A DNA stretch of 64,000 nucleotides from positions 1 to 64,000 of the forward strand of contig JADLAY010000031.1 in assembly GCA_020849765.1 (NCBI GenBank). Reading direction: 5' to 3'. Under the pieces are notes generated by a model that saw only the letters and a program-made list of their open reading frames with translations, had not been told where the DNA came from and searched no databases. Below are positions 24,974 to 33,462 of the stretch, piece by piece (within the stretch, counting starts at the first letter, position 1; each line of letters begins with the position of its first letter). The stretch comes from Anaerolineae bacterium. GTDB lineage: Bacteria; Chloroflexota; Anaerolineae; Aggregatilineales; Phototrophicaceae. The translations under genes were made by a program, and so were the position numbers.

Positions 24974-24993
24974 AGCACATGGCGTCCTTTTTT
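24964..24993. terminator. Hairpin terminator between kai-type genes and the small HTH gene
   Basis: AGGACACC and GGCGTCCT form a stem with one mismatch around a 9-base loop, followed on the plus strand by TTTTTT. Leftward it is followed by TTCTTGT, weaker. It lies 21 bp beyond the stop codon of the histidine kinase at 25014 and could end leftward transcription; the better T-run faces right, where no gene needs it. Confidence 0.5.
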
Positions 24994-25013
24994 ATTGCGA
25001 AACGGATAGCCGG

Positions 25014-26612
25014 TTACAGCGGCAGCCAGAAAGTGAAAATGCTGCCCTTCTCAATCTCGCTGGAGACGTGGATGTTGCCTTCATAGATCGTGAGCAGATC
25101 ATTCACGAGGGACAACCCCAGGCCAGTGCCCGGAATACCGCTGGTTTCGGCCCAACCCCGGTTGAAGCGTTGGAACAGCGTGTCGAAATCCTCCGGTCGA
25201 ATCCCGTGTCCGGTGTCCTCCACCTGCCCGATCAGATAATCGCGGTTGCTCAAATCGAGCGCGGACTCAAGATGCGGTTTGTTGCGCAGCGTGCATTGCT
25301 CAAACTTGGTGGGATTGCCTTTTTCCAGGCGCACCAGACGGACGAAGATCTTGCCGCCCTGCGGCGTATACTTGATAGCGTTACTGATCAGATTGCGCCA
25401 GATGCGGGTGAAGTCCAGTGAGTTGCCGGGGATGACGATCGGTTTCTCATTGGGGAAATAGGTGACGACCTGACGTTTATCGATGGCCGTCGGCTTGAGC
25501 TCATTTATCACCCGTTCCAATGTCTCGTGCACGACCACGGGCGACGAGCCACGTCTTCGCTCGCGTGCATCGACCTCGGATGTCTCCAGAATGCCCTCGA
25601 CCAACTCCTTCAGTACCCCAACCTGCTCACGACATTGCGCCATCTTCTTGCGCAGCTGATCGGGCGACATTTTCTCAAGATAGTTCTGTACGATGTCAAT
25701 CGACAGAATGGTCGTGGCAATCGGCGTACGCAATTCATGGCTGACCATGGCCATGAAGCTGTCCTTCATGCGCTCGACCGATTTGTAGTGGCTGACGTCA
25801 TGGAGATTGCAGACCAGATGCCCTTCGTTGTTGATGACGCGAGACAGGCTGATCTCCACGTCGAAATTCGTCCCATCCTTGCGGCAGGCGAGCACTTCAC
25901 TCCGATCCACCGTGCCGCTGGCGACCACGTGCTGGATCAGATGCTCTAGCTCTTCGCGATACTGCCCCGCTGCGATCATGCTCAGCGGCTGGTGCATCAC
26001 TTCTTCCGGCGTATAACCAAAGTGACGGAAGAATGCCGGATTAGTGACATCAATGTGGCCGTGACGGTCGATCAGCGCGATTGCATCGTTGGTCGTATTG
26101 AAGATCACCCGCAGCCGCTCATTCAGCCGCTCGACCTGCGCCTCGCTCTCGTCAACGCGTTGTTCGAGCGTCGAGTTCCGTTGGCGGATTTCCAGTTCCA
26201 GTAGTTTGCGTTCGGTGACATCTCTGAGGGTGGCAAGATGAACAGCATCTTCCCCCCATTTCATCTCCACCACACGCATCTCGACGATACAGGGTTCGCC
26301 TGTCCGCCGAACAATGTCCAGTTCCGTTATCTCGCCTGCGACGACAGGGAACCCGAACATGCTCCCCACAAGTTCAGCTGCGGGTCGGTCAAACATGGCC
26401 TCGGCGGCCGGATTAGTAAACTGAACGACACCCTTGCGGTCGACGATGATGATGCTATCGGAACTGGTATCAATAATGGATTGGAAGCTGACTTCCCCTG
26501 GTAAGATCATGACGCCTCTTGGCTTGCCCTCGATCACGGCTGGCACATCAAGTTGCTTGTGTGCATTGATGCTGGTACCTTCAAGCGGGTCAGGCTGCGC
26601 ATACGTGATCAC
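25014..26612 (-). CDS. PAS histidine kinase downstream of kaiC
   Basis: 532 residues, no transmembrane segments, so cytoplasmic. Two PAS domains (about 40-135 and 165-280) joined by a coiled coil, then HisKA with the phosphoacceptor in MVSHELRTP (His292) and HATPase_c with N box NLISNAIKY, G1 DTGHGI and G2 GTGLGLSL. Complete and probably active. It is unlike SasA, having no KaiB-like N-terminal domain. GTG start at 26612. The 172-bp gap to kaiC holds a hairpin and a -10-like box, so it may be partly separately transcribed. Candidate clock output or input kinase by location only. Confidence 0.9.
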   Translation of the reverse strand: MITYAQPDPLEGTSINAHKQLDVPAVIEGKPRGVMILPGEVSFQSIIDTSSDSIIIVDRKGVVQFTNPAAEAMFDRPAAELVGSMFGFPVVAGEITELDIVRRTGEPCIVEMRVVEMKWGEDAVHLATLRDVTERKLLELEIRQRNSTLEQRVDESEAQVERLNERLRVIFNTTNDAIALIDRHGHIDVTNPAFFRHFGYTPEEVMHQPLSMIAAGQYREELEHLIQHVVASGTVDRSEVLACRKDGTNFDVEISLSRVINNEGHLVCNLHDVSHYKSVERMKDSFMAMVSHELRTPIATTILSIDIVQNYLEKMSPDQLRKKMAQCREQVGVLKELVEGILETSEVDARERRRGSSPVVVHETLERVINELKPTAIDKRQVVTYFPNEKPIVIPGNSLDFTRIWRNLISNAIKYTPQGGKIFVRLVRLEKGNPTKFEQCTLRNKPHLESALDLSNRDYLIGQVEDTGHGIRPEDFDTLFQRFNRGWAETSGIPGTGLGLSLVNDLLTIYEGNIHVSSEIEKGSIFTFWLPL

Positions 26613-26654
26613 GTTGAGAATGCTAATAAGCCTCTTTTTATCCCTGGTTTTCTC

Positions 26655-26660
26655 ATTATA
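26655..26660 (-). promoter_or_regulatory. Candidate -10 box for the PAS kinase gene
   Basis: TATAAT on the minus strand in an AT-rich stretch about 43 bp before the GTG start, after the hairpin at 26701-26733. No clear -35. Confidence 0.35.
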
Positions 26661-26700
26661 TTCGGAAAATATTCTCAGTTTGATTTACGATTTGCAACGA

Positions 26701-26733
26701 AACACCGCAAGATCGAATTGATTTTGCGGTGTT
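26701..26733 (-). terminator. Hairpin after kaiC
   Basis: AACACCGCAA and TTGCGGTGTT form a perfect 10-bp stem with a 13-base loop, 52 bp downstream of the kaiC stop. The following T-run in the leftward direction is short (TTTCGTT), so it may attenuate rather than fully terminate. Confidence 0.55.
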
Positions 26734-26784
26734 CTTAGTATCTACGAAATTTTGGCGCACTAATTATAGTGAGCGCTCACACGA

Positions 26785-28302
26785 CTATTCGTCTTTGAAT
26801 AGACCACCGATACGATCGTCGTCCAAACCTGCGACATGGATGATATTACCAGACAGAATACCGGCGATGTTGCGGAATTGCTTGCCGATGTGCATCCCAT
26901 GGCCGTCGATGACGAACTCACGAATCCCCTTGTCGTGTCCGGACCCGCGCATCTTGAGCACCGTCAGGCCACGCCGCATCTCACCAAAGATTTCGACGTA
27001 GCGCAGGATAATGATCGAGTCCGTGATCGTCGAGATGTGGGCCTCGGTGATCGAAGTACCACCGAGCAGAGCCGGGGTCGTCGACGTGAACAGCCCGGCG
27101 GTCTCGCGATCTTTGATGAACGACGTGATGCCAAGCACGAATTCGCGATAGCTCTTAAACGTCGAGATACGTTCCAGGGCCGAAAGGCTGTCGATGGCGA
27201 CGCGGTTGGGCTGGAACGCCTCGATCTGAGCTTTGATGTCGATCAAGTGATCCTCAAGGCTGGCGACCTCCGGATAGGTGCAGATGACGCGCAGCTTGCC
27301 TTCTCTTTCCATCGTTTCGTAATCAATGCCCCAGCCGGTCGCATTCCGGAACAGCTGATCGCGGCTTTCTTCGTAGGAGAAGAGCAGACAGCGCTCGCCC
27401 GCATTGACACCGCCGGCGGTGAATTCAGTCGTCATCAGAGTCTTGCCCGTCCCGGTGGCGCCTGAGACGAGGATGATCGAATCGCGGAAGAAGCCGCCGC
27501 CACACATCTCGTCCATATCAGGATTGCCGGACGAAATGCGCAAGTCGGAGGACTTCTGCTTCAGCTCGATTGCCGAGAGCGGGATGATAACGATGCCCTC
27601 GGATGGGCTGATGGTGAACGGGAATTCGCCTTTTTTGTGCGACGTCCCGCGGAACTTGAGGATTTCAATCGTGCGGCGCCGTTTTTCTTCTTCGAGCACA
27701 TTGCGCAGGATGATGACATTGTCGGCGACGAACTCTTCCACGCCGTAGCGGGCGATGTCGCCGTACTCTTCGAGTCGTTCGGCAGTCATGAGCGCGGTCA
27801 TGCCGAGCTGCTTCAATCCTGACGCGATACGATGCAGTTCGCGGCGAATAATGCGTTTGTCCGAGAACTGGCTGAAGATCGCGCTGACCGTATCCATCGT
27901 GACGCGTTGAGCGTTGACCTTGCGAATCGCATTTTCGATTCGCGCGAGAAGAGCACCCAGGTCGTAATCACCAGCAATGATGGTCTCATCACCCGGTTGC
28001 GGGGAAACATCGACGAACGCCCACTTGCGCTGCTCTTCCCATTCCTGGATCGGCCAACCCAGCGAAATGAGATTTTTGCGTACGTCAGCGGGTGTCTCCT
28101 CGAAAGTGATGAAAACACCATTCTGATTGTTGCTCATAATACCAGTAGCCAGAAACTGAGCAGCGAAGATGGTTTTGCCACTGCCCGCCGAACCGGCAAC
28201 CAGCGTCGTTCTTCCCTTGGGCAAGCCGCCATCTGCTATGGAATCGAATCCGGGTATTCCAGTCTCGAGCTTCTCAATCTGGCTTACTCTTCTTACTGCC
28301 AT
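26785..28302 (-). CDS. KaiC circadian-clock-type ATPase/kinase
   Basis: 505 residues from the ATG at 28302 (MAVRRVSQIEKLETG), 8 bp after the kaiB stop and preceded by AGGGAAAG. Two RecA-like domains. CI has Walker A GSAGSGKT (37-44) and catalytic Glu pair in TFEETP (68-69). CII has GATGTGKT (281-288) and Glu pair in SYEESRD (311-312). The phosphosite pair is conserved in EAHISTITDS (Ser424, Thr425; Ser431/Thr432 in Synechococcus). The C-terminal segment QFRNIAGILSGN matches the A-loop region that KaiA binds in cyanobacteria. All motifs for autokinase, phosphatase and ATPase activity are present. Expected to form hexamers and cycle with KaiB. Confidence 0.95.
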   Translation of the reverse strand: MAVRRVSQIEKLETGIPGFDSIADGGLPKGRTTLVAGSAGSGKTIFAAQFLATGIMSNNQNGVFITFEETPADVRKNLISLGWPIQEWEEQRKWAFVDVSPQPGDETIIAGDYDLGALLARIENAIRKVNAQRVTMDTVSAIFSQFSDKRIIRRELHRIASGLKQLGMTALMTAERLEEYGDIARYGVEEFVADNVIILRNVLEEEKRRRTIEILKFRGTSHKKGEFPFTISPSEGIVIIPLSAIELKQKSSDLRISSGNPDMDEMCGGGFFRDSIILVSGATGTGKTLMTTEFTAGGVNAGERCLLFSYEESRDQLFRNATGWGIDYETMEREGKLRVICTYPEVASLEDHLIDIKAQIEAFQPNRVAIDSLSALERISTFKSYREFVLGITSFIKDRETAGLFTSTTPALLGGTSITEAHISTITDSIIILRYVEIFGEMRRGLTVLKMRGSGHDKGIREFVIDGHGMHIGKQFRNIAGILSGNIIHVAGLDDDRIGGLFKDE

Positions 28303-28309
28303 GGTGTCG

Positions 28310-28603
28310 TCACTTTCCCTCTGCCGGAGTTGGACGTAAGTCAAGACCTAGCAAAACCTTCTCGCGATTTGATAGGTCGCCAATAATGCGCCGCAGAGGT
28401 TGCGGCAAGACTTTGATGAGCGTGGGCGTCGCCAGAATCTTCTCATCCTCAGCCAGTTGAGGGTGTTCAAGAATATCGATCACCACCAACTGGTACTGAT
28501 TCTGCAGCTCTTCTTCGCATATCTTGCGCAATGTCGTCACCGCGGTTTCTGTCCGTGGTGTCTTCCCGGTAATGTAGAGCTTAAGCACATACTGATCGGC
28601 CAT
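28310..28603 (-). CDS. KaiB clock protein
   Basis: 97 residues, usual KaiB length. Begins with [21 protein letters not shown], then [48 protein letters not shown], which is the standard KaiB pattern of a thioredoxin-like, fold-switching protein. Binds the CI ring of KaiC when CII is phosphorylated and, in cyanobacteria, sequesters KaiA. Directly precedes kaiC with an 8-bp gap, and follows the receiver/KaiA-like gene by 41 bp. Confidence 0.95.
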   Translation of the reverse strand: MADQYVLKLYITGKTPRTETAVTTLRKICEEELQNQYQLVVIDILEHPQLAEDEKILATPTLIKVLPQPLRRIIGDLSNREKVLLGLDLRPTPAEGK

Positions 28604-28644
28604 AAGGGGGCCCCCTTAATGCGTTACTTTAATTCGCTCACACC

Positions 28645-29607
28645 CTAAGCAAGATGGCCTTTGCCGGTCGCAAAATTGCGATAATAGGACGCCAGATAAC
28701 CCAGAACCTCCAGAATCATAAAGCGCCCTTCCTCAAGATAACTTTCTGCCCGCTCGGGTGTGATACGTTTACTCTTCCCCTTGCTCTTGAGAACAGCGTT
28801 GTGGATTTCGACCACATCGCGAGCGCTGAGTCTCAGAGATCCCATGATTTCAGCCAGTTCGCGCCGCTGTTCAGAGATGTTGTGATCGACGCGGTATACA
28901 AACTGCTCCAGAGCAAGATCCATCAGCTCGTCATAGCGTTCGGTGAGCTGATCGAAAATCTTAGGCTCCGCTTCTCGCAGCGTCTTGACGCCCAGAAGCT
29001 GCGCCGTAACTGTCGTTTGAGGTGGACGAGCGATCTTTTCGAGAGTCTGGCTTTGCCGCGCTTGTCGCAACTGATTTAGTTCTGCCTCCGCCTTGAGGCG
29101 TTCTTTCATTTCGGCTTCGAGCTGTTTGTTTGCTTCTCTCAGCAAACGAGTGCGGTCCGCTACGCGCTCTTCAAGTTGCGCATTCGCATCCTGTAAGGCA
29201 TGCAGTATGTGAGCGCGCTCAAGACTGTAACGCATCGCGCGCTCCAGATCAAAAATGTCAAGTTGTTTCTTGTCAACGTAGTAGTCAACACCACCCTTCA
29301 TCGCTTCCAGATCGACAGCCCTGTTGCCACGCCCCGTGAGCAGGATGAACGGCACCATACAACCCGCAGCCCGCACACCCTTCAAGAGTTCGATCCCGTT
29401 GTGCTCGCCCAGGAAATAATCCAGCAAACACAGGTCGTGCTCGTTGCGCAATAGAGTTTGGAAAGCTTCGTCATAAGTACCCGCCCAATCGACTTCGATC
29501 GAGATGTCTTCCAGACTCGCGAGCAGGTCGCGAATGAGGATGAAATCATCCTTATCGTCGTCGACGAGCAATACGCGCAATGCCCGGTTGGAAAAGTCAA
29601 CGTTCAT
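28645..29607 (-). CDS. Receiver protein with C-terminal KaiA/RsbU-like domain (candidate KaiA analogue)
   Basis: 320 residues. Receiver at 8-130 with acidic pocket Asp16-18, phosphoacceptor Asp63 in CLLDYFLG, Thr91 and Lys113. Coiled coil at about 130-190. The C-terminal domain (about 205-312) is all-helical. Its end, VVEIHNAVLKSK (265-276) through FMILEVLGYLASYYRNF (296-312), lies at the same spacing as the KaiA C-terminal motif VVEIHMxLMDEF... YRLTLIDVIAHLCEMYRRSI, and also resembles RsbU N-terminal IHRKVLKEL...IEVMIGYGMAYQ. KaiA and RsbU share this fold. KaiA3 of Synechocystis likewise joins a receiver to a KaiA-type domain. Overlaps the upstream receiver gene by 4 bp and precedes kaiB. 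Function as KaiC activator is inference. Confidence 0.9.
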   Translation of the reverse strand: MNVDFSNRALRVLLVDDDKDDFILIRDLLASLEDISIEVDWAGTYDEAFQTLLRNEHDLCLLDYFLGEHNGIELLKGVRAAGCMVPFILLTGRGNRAVDLEAMKGGVDYYVDKKQLDIFDLERAMRYSLERAHILHALQDANAQLEERVADRTRLLREANKQLEAEMKERLKAEAELNQLRQARQSQTLEKIARPPQTTVTAQLLGVKTLREAEPKIFDQLTERYDELMDLALEQFVYRVDHNISEQRRELAEIMGSLRLSARDVVEIHNAVLKSKGKSKRITPERAESYLEEGRFMILEVLGYLASYYRNFATGKGHLA

Positions 29608-30056
29608 TGTTCAGTGTCCGGCAATTCGACGATTTCAAACCAATAGCGCCCCAGGACCAGCATCACCTCGACCAGGGCCTGGAAGGTGATGGGCTTGGTC
29701 ACAAAGGAATTCGCGCCAAGATCGTAACTTCGGTAAACGTCATTTTCACTTTTTGATGTGGTCAAAATCACAATCGGAATGCTGCGCAGTCGGGGATCGG
29801 CTTTGATCTCGACCAGAGCTTCACGCCCATCTTTGCGCGGCATATTCAAGTCCAGCAGGATCAACCCGGGCCTCCGCGCATCCTTATATTCACCCTCCTG
29901 ACGCAAATAGGCCATGAGTTCGACGCCATCGCGCACGAACTGAATCGGGTTGTTGAGACGGCTTTCACGCAACGCATCCTGCGTCAGCATGCAATCTTCT
30001 TCGTCGTCATCGGCCATCAAGATTGTGAATAGCTCCCGCTCGTTCTTCGTAATCAC
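29604..30056 (-). CDS. Rcp-type single-domain response regulator
   Basis: About 150 residues from the GTG at 30056, which overlaps the upstream kinase stop as GTGA. A receiver domain alone: ILMADDDEEDCMLTQDAL (acidic pocket), ILLDLNMPRKDG with the phosphoacceptor Asp, VILTTSKSENDV (Thr) and FVTKPI (Lys). The insert LRQEGEYKDARRPG before the phosphoacceptor strand is typical of Rcp1/CheY-like partners of phytochrome-type kinases. Probably receives phosphate from the kinase encoded immediately upstream. Confidence 0.93.
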   Translation of the reverse strand: MITKNERELFTILMADDDEEDCMLTQDALRESRLNNPIQFVRDGVELMAYLRQEGEYKDARRPGLILLDLNMPRKDGREALVEIKADPRLRSIPIVILTTSKSENDVYRSYDLGANSFVTKPITFQALVEVMLVLGRYWFEIVELPDTEQ

Positions 30057-32938
30057 AACCCTACCCCCTCTTGCACAACTTGGCGCATCGGTATTGTAAT
30101 GACAAACGAGGCTCCTTGCCCAGCGTTCCCATGCGCGATGATCGAGCCATGGTGACGTTCGACGATTTTGTGGCAAATCGCTAACCCGATCCCGGTACCT
30201 TCATATTCTGTGCGCCCGTGAAGCCGCTGGAACATGCCAAAGATGCGCTCGGCATACTTTTCTTCAAAGCCAATACCGTTATCGGAAATGGTGATCTCAT
30301 AGAATGAGCTGGTAGCGCCGTCCAGGCTTGTCCTGTTCACATCACTCTTGAGCACACGCCCGCTAATACGAATCAGGGGTGGTCGGTCTTTCGCCTTGAA
30401 CTTCAGGGCGTTGCTGAGCAGGTTCTGGAAAAGCTGGCGCATTTGGCCGTCGTCGGCATCAATAGTCGCCAGCGGTTCAACCTCAATCACACCACCCGCC
30501 CGTTCTATGGCGATCTCAAGATCCGAACATACGGCTGCGATAATGGCATTGAGATCCACCGCATGAAACGGCTGTGTCTTGGTCGTCACACGCGAATACG
30601 TGAGTAAGTCTTCGATCAGCGCCTGCATCCGGTTTGACGCGTTGATCATGCGTTGCAGATAATCCCGCGCTTGCTCGCTCAGCAAATCATTGGTGAGGGC
30701 CTGTAACCGATCGCCAAACGCCTGGATCTTGCGCAACGGTTCTTGCAGATCATGTGATGCCGTGTAAGCGAACATCTGGAGCTCGATGTTGCCGCGCTCC
30801 AGGGCCTCTGTATAACGGCGCAGCTTGGCTTCTGTTTGCTTGAGTTCGGTGACGTCATGATTGACGACGACGGCCCCGATGATCTTTTCATCCTCATCAC
30901 GAATGGGGATACCCGAATTGAGGATGAACCGGTGGCTGCCGTCGAAACATTCAATCTCAACGCTCTCGTTGACCGACGTTTCGCCCTTCTGTATGGCACG
31001 CGCGGCCGCCCAATCGTCCGGCGCGATTAGTTCGCCCGTTTCCGTCCACCAGCCTTTATACACTGAGTACTGATCGAGGCCGACATACTTCGCTCCCGCC
31101 CAAATGCGAACACCCGCAGGATTGCTGCGGGTAATGTTCCCCTCGCCATCGGTGATCCAGACACCGACCGGAAGCATTTCGAGCACGCTGCTCAGAAGCG
31201 CCTCGCTCGTTCGGGTCGCCTCTTCCGCTTTCTTCGTCTCTGTCAGGTCTTGTACCACCTTCGAGAATCCGAGCAGCGTCTGCCCCTCGCCATAGATTGG
31301 CGTGACCGCGACACGCGCCCAGAATGGGACGCCGTCCTTACGCATGCGGCGCCCTTCGGTCTCGAAGTGTCCTTCTTTGATGGCGGTCTCCAGGACGCGG
31401 TCGGGCTCGCCCTGGAGGACATCCTCTGGCGTATAGAACCGGCTGAAGTGTTGGCCGAGCACTTCGTCCTCGGCGTAACCATTTATCTGGGTGGCACCCT
31501 CGTTCCAACTGGCCACGTTTCCATTCGCGTCCAGCATGTAAATTGCATAGTCGCGCACACTGTTGACCAGTAAGCTGTAGCGCTGTTCACTCGCCTTAAG
31601 GGCGTCTCGCGTGCGCTGGTACTCGGTTGTATCGCGCACGACTGCCGTAAACAACCGCTCATTATTGAGCGCCAGAGCAGAGATTGAGATGTCAGCGGGG
31701 AATTCTTCGCCGTTTTTGCGCCGGCCTTTCACTTCGGTGCGGTCCGGCGCCATGATGCGAGTGAAGGTATCGCCGCGGCCGAAATCAATAATATGCTGCC
31801 GGTGATTTTTGCTGAAGCGGTCAGGAATGAGCAGCTCGATCGACTGGCCGATCGCCTCTTCAGGCTTATAGCCGAAAATGCGCTCTGCCCCCTTGTTGAA
31901 GAGCACGATGCGCTGCTGCTCGTCAATCGAGATCACGCCATCGTGCGCCGTCTCCAGCACACCTGAAAAGCGCGCTTCGCTCACCTTCAACGACTCGTTG
32001 GCCGCGGCGAGTTCGGCAGTTCGTTCCTGGACACGATTTTCGAGCTCATCGTGAGCCTGTTGCAGCTCCTCCACGGCTTCCAATCGTGCCGCGTCGAGGC
32101 GATGGACAGCAACGGCAGTCCACCAGACAACCCAGGCAAGCATGCCAATGTTGAGGATTGCATACAGGGCGGCGCCGAAGTCCGTATCGTACCAGCCGAG
32201 ATACTGCCCTTCCAGGCGCACAAGCCCGAGCAGCAAAGGCGCAAGAATAGCGAATGGCAGCAGTCTTCGTAGGGCAATACCACCCGCGCTGCTGCTGACG
32301 AACACGCGGACCAGGGGGGTATCGTCCTGACTGGCCAGGATGCCCAATGACAGGAAGGCGAAAGCGGAAGCCGTATGCAGCGCCATCGAAGAATAGGGCA
32401 GAATCGCATACAGCGCCTCGACGCCATAGAGGTAGCCCACCAGCGCAAGTAAGGCCACGACAAACCCCAAGATCGTCAGACCTTGCGCGAGCAGGGGTCG
32501 TTTCTTCAGCAGCATGCTGGTGCCCAGCACCAGGAAACTCAATGCAGTCATGAGCGACATGCGACCCGGATCGGCGCCACCGGCGGCAAGCGTCGCGGCG
32601 TCGCGTACCACCAGTTCGTCGATACCCAGGTTCCAATCGAGCACGTACTCGGCCAGGGTGAGACCGGCGATCAACACAACCAGCCCCGCGAAAATCCGGG
32701 TATACGGGTTGTTCGCCTTGACGTTCACGAGTGCGATGCCGGAAAAGAGGAATAGCAGGGCCGTGTTGAACTTCATCGTCGCCAGGCCGGGCAGCACACT
32801 CATGAGCGCCGGAACATTGAAGATCCAACCCAAAAGGACGAGCACCCCAAGAGCAATGATTGCGATCCCTATGAAGCGTGGTGCACGACCGACGAGCAGG
32901 ACAAGATTGGGAGTGGTTGGGTTGCGATTGTAGGCCAT
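30053..32938 (-). CDS. Membrane multi-PAS histidine kinase heading the kai-type operon
   Basis: 961 residues. An N-terminal integral membrane sensor of about eight helices (1-280, MASE-like), a coiled coil (about 285-320), three PAS domains (about 325-440, 450-570, 575-695), HisKA with phosphoacceptor in YTASHDLQEPLR, and HATPase_c with NLLSNALKF, DNGIGFEEKYAERIF and EGTGIGLAIC. The HisKA/HATPase type is that of phytochrome-like kinases, which use Rcp-type receivers as encoded next. ATG at 32938. First gene of the leftward string kinase-receiver-receiver/KaiA-like-kaiB-kaiC, so plausibly the input sensor. Confidence 0.93.
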   Translation of the reverse strand: MAYNRNPTTPNLVLLVGRAPRFIGIAIIALGVLVLLGWIFNVPALMSVLPGLATMKFNTALLFLFSGIALVNVKANNPYTRIFAGLVVLIAGLTLAEYVLDWNLGIDELVVRDAATLAAGGADPGRMSLMTALSFLVLGTSMLLKKRPLLAQGLTILGFVVALLALVGYLYGVEALYAILPYSSMALHTASAFAFLSLGILASQDDTPLVRVFVSSSAGGIALRRLLPFAILAPLLLGLVRLEGQYLGWYDTDFGAALYAILNIGMLAWVVWWTAVAVHRLDAARLEAVEELQQAHDELENRVQERTAELAAANESLKVSEARFSGVLETAHDGVISIDEQQRIVLFNKGAERIFGYKPEEAIGQSIELLIPDRFSKNHRQHIIDFGRGDTFTRIMAPDRTEVKGRRKNGEEFPADISISALALNNERLFTAVVRDTTEYQRTRDALKASEQRYSLLVNSVRDYAIYMLDANGNVASWNEGATQINGYAEDEVLGQHFSRFYTPEDVLQGEPDRVLETAIKEGHFETEGRRMRKDGVPFWARVAVTPIYGEGQTLLGFSKVVQDLTETKKAEEATRTSEALLSSVLEMLPVGVWITDGEGNITRSNPAGVRIWAGAKYVGLDQYSVYKGWWTETGELIAPDDWAAARAIQKGETSVNESVEIECFDGSHRFILNSGIPIRDEDEKIIGAVVVNHDVTELKQTEAKLRRYTEALERGNIELQMFAYTASHDLQEPLRKIQAFGDRLQALTNDLLSEQARDYLQRMINASNRMQALIEDLLTYSRVTTKTQPFHAVDLNAIIAAVCSDLEIAIERAGGVIEVEPLATIDADDGQMRQLFQNLLSNALKFKAKDRPPLIRISGRVLKSDVNRTSLDGATSSFYEITISDNGIGFEEKYAERIFGMFQRLHGRTEYEGTGIGLAICHKIVERHHGSIIAHGNAGQGASFVITIPMRQVVQEGVGL

Positions 32939-33462
32939 GATCAGCGTGGCTGTAAGCCTGCCCCTACCCTTCTGCTGCCGCTAACAATTGGTGCGCGACT
33001 CTGTTCGGTGGTTGCTAGAGATGAGATCGGGAACGGAAACGAAAACCAAGCTATCCCATTGATGAAGGAACAAGCCTGTGGCGTATTCTAAACTTGTGAT
33101 TGCACAATGCTCCGCGGCTCAATTATAGCACGCATTACGATTGGCGAACGCGAAGAACGCATTCTCATCCTAAACTCATACAACGCTTTGCTCAGGCACC
33201 CCATCGGCTGGTTTCGGCGATAAATACCAGGAAATCATCGAATTTTCATTACGCATTTCATTACAACTACTCCATCGCGCACCTATGAGCCCTTGACGTG
33301 GTTCAATTCCAGGACTCCCGACCCACTTAAGAACCCGCCATCTGGCACTGCACAGGAATGGCCCTTCGATCTATGTTCAGGCAGATCGTCTGCATGGTTG
33401 TCCTTGCCGGAAGTCCGCACAGATGAGTCCGAGGTTTCCGGCGCGGTAGCAGGAGGAGCGAC
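32939..33462. other. Divergent intergenic region with candidate promoter
   Basis: No gene seen in 524 bp. On the minus strand TATAAT lies at 33122-33127, about 185 bp before the kinase start, with a poor -35. On the plus strand AGGAGG at 33451-33456 is the ribosome site of the next gene. AT-rich segments at 33090-33270 fit a promoter region for the kai-type operon. A long leader could hold control elements, but none was recognised. Confidence 0.4.

Noticed and set aside
24964..24993. This hairpin as evidence for a rightward gene between 24.2 and 24.9 kb
   Set aside because: The T-run faces right, but plus-strand frames there have no family-like sequence or ribosome site. It more likely serves, or once served, the leftward genes on either side.
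28645..29607. Naming this gene kaiA outright
   Set aside because: The C-terminal domain also fits RsbU-type domains of the same fold, and the N-terminus is a true receiver, unlike the pseudo-receiver of classical KaiA. Without structure or assay the safe call is KaiA/RsbU-like.
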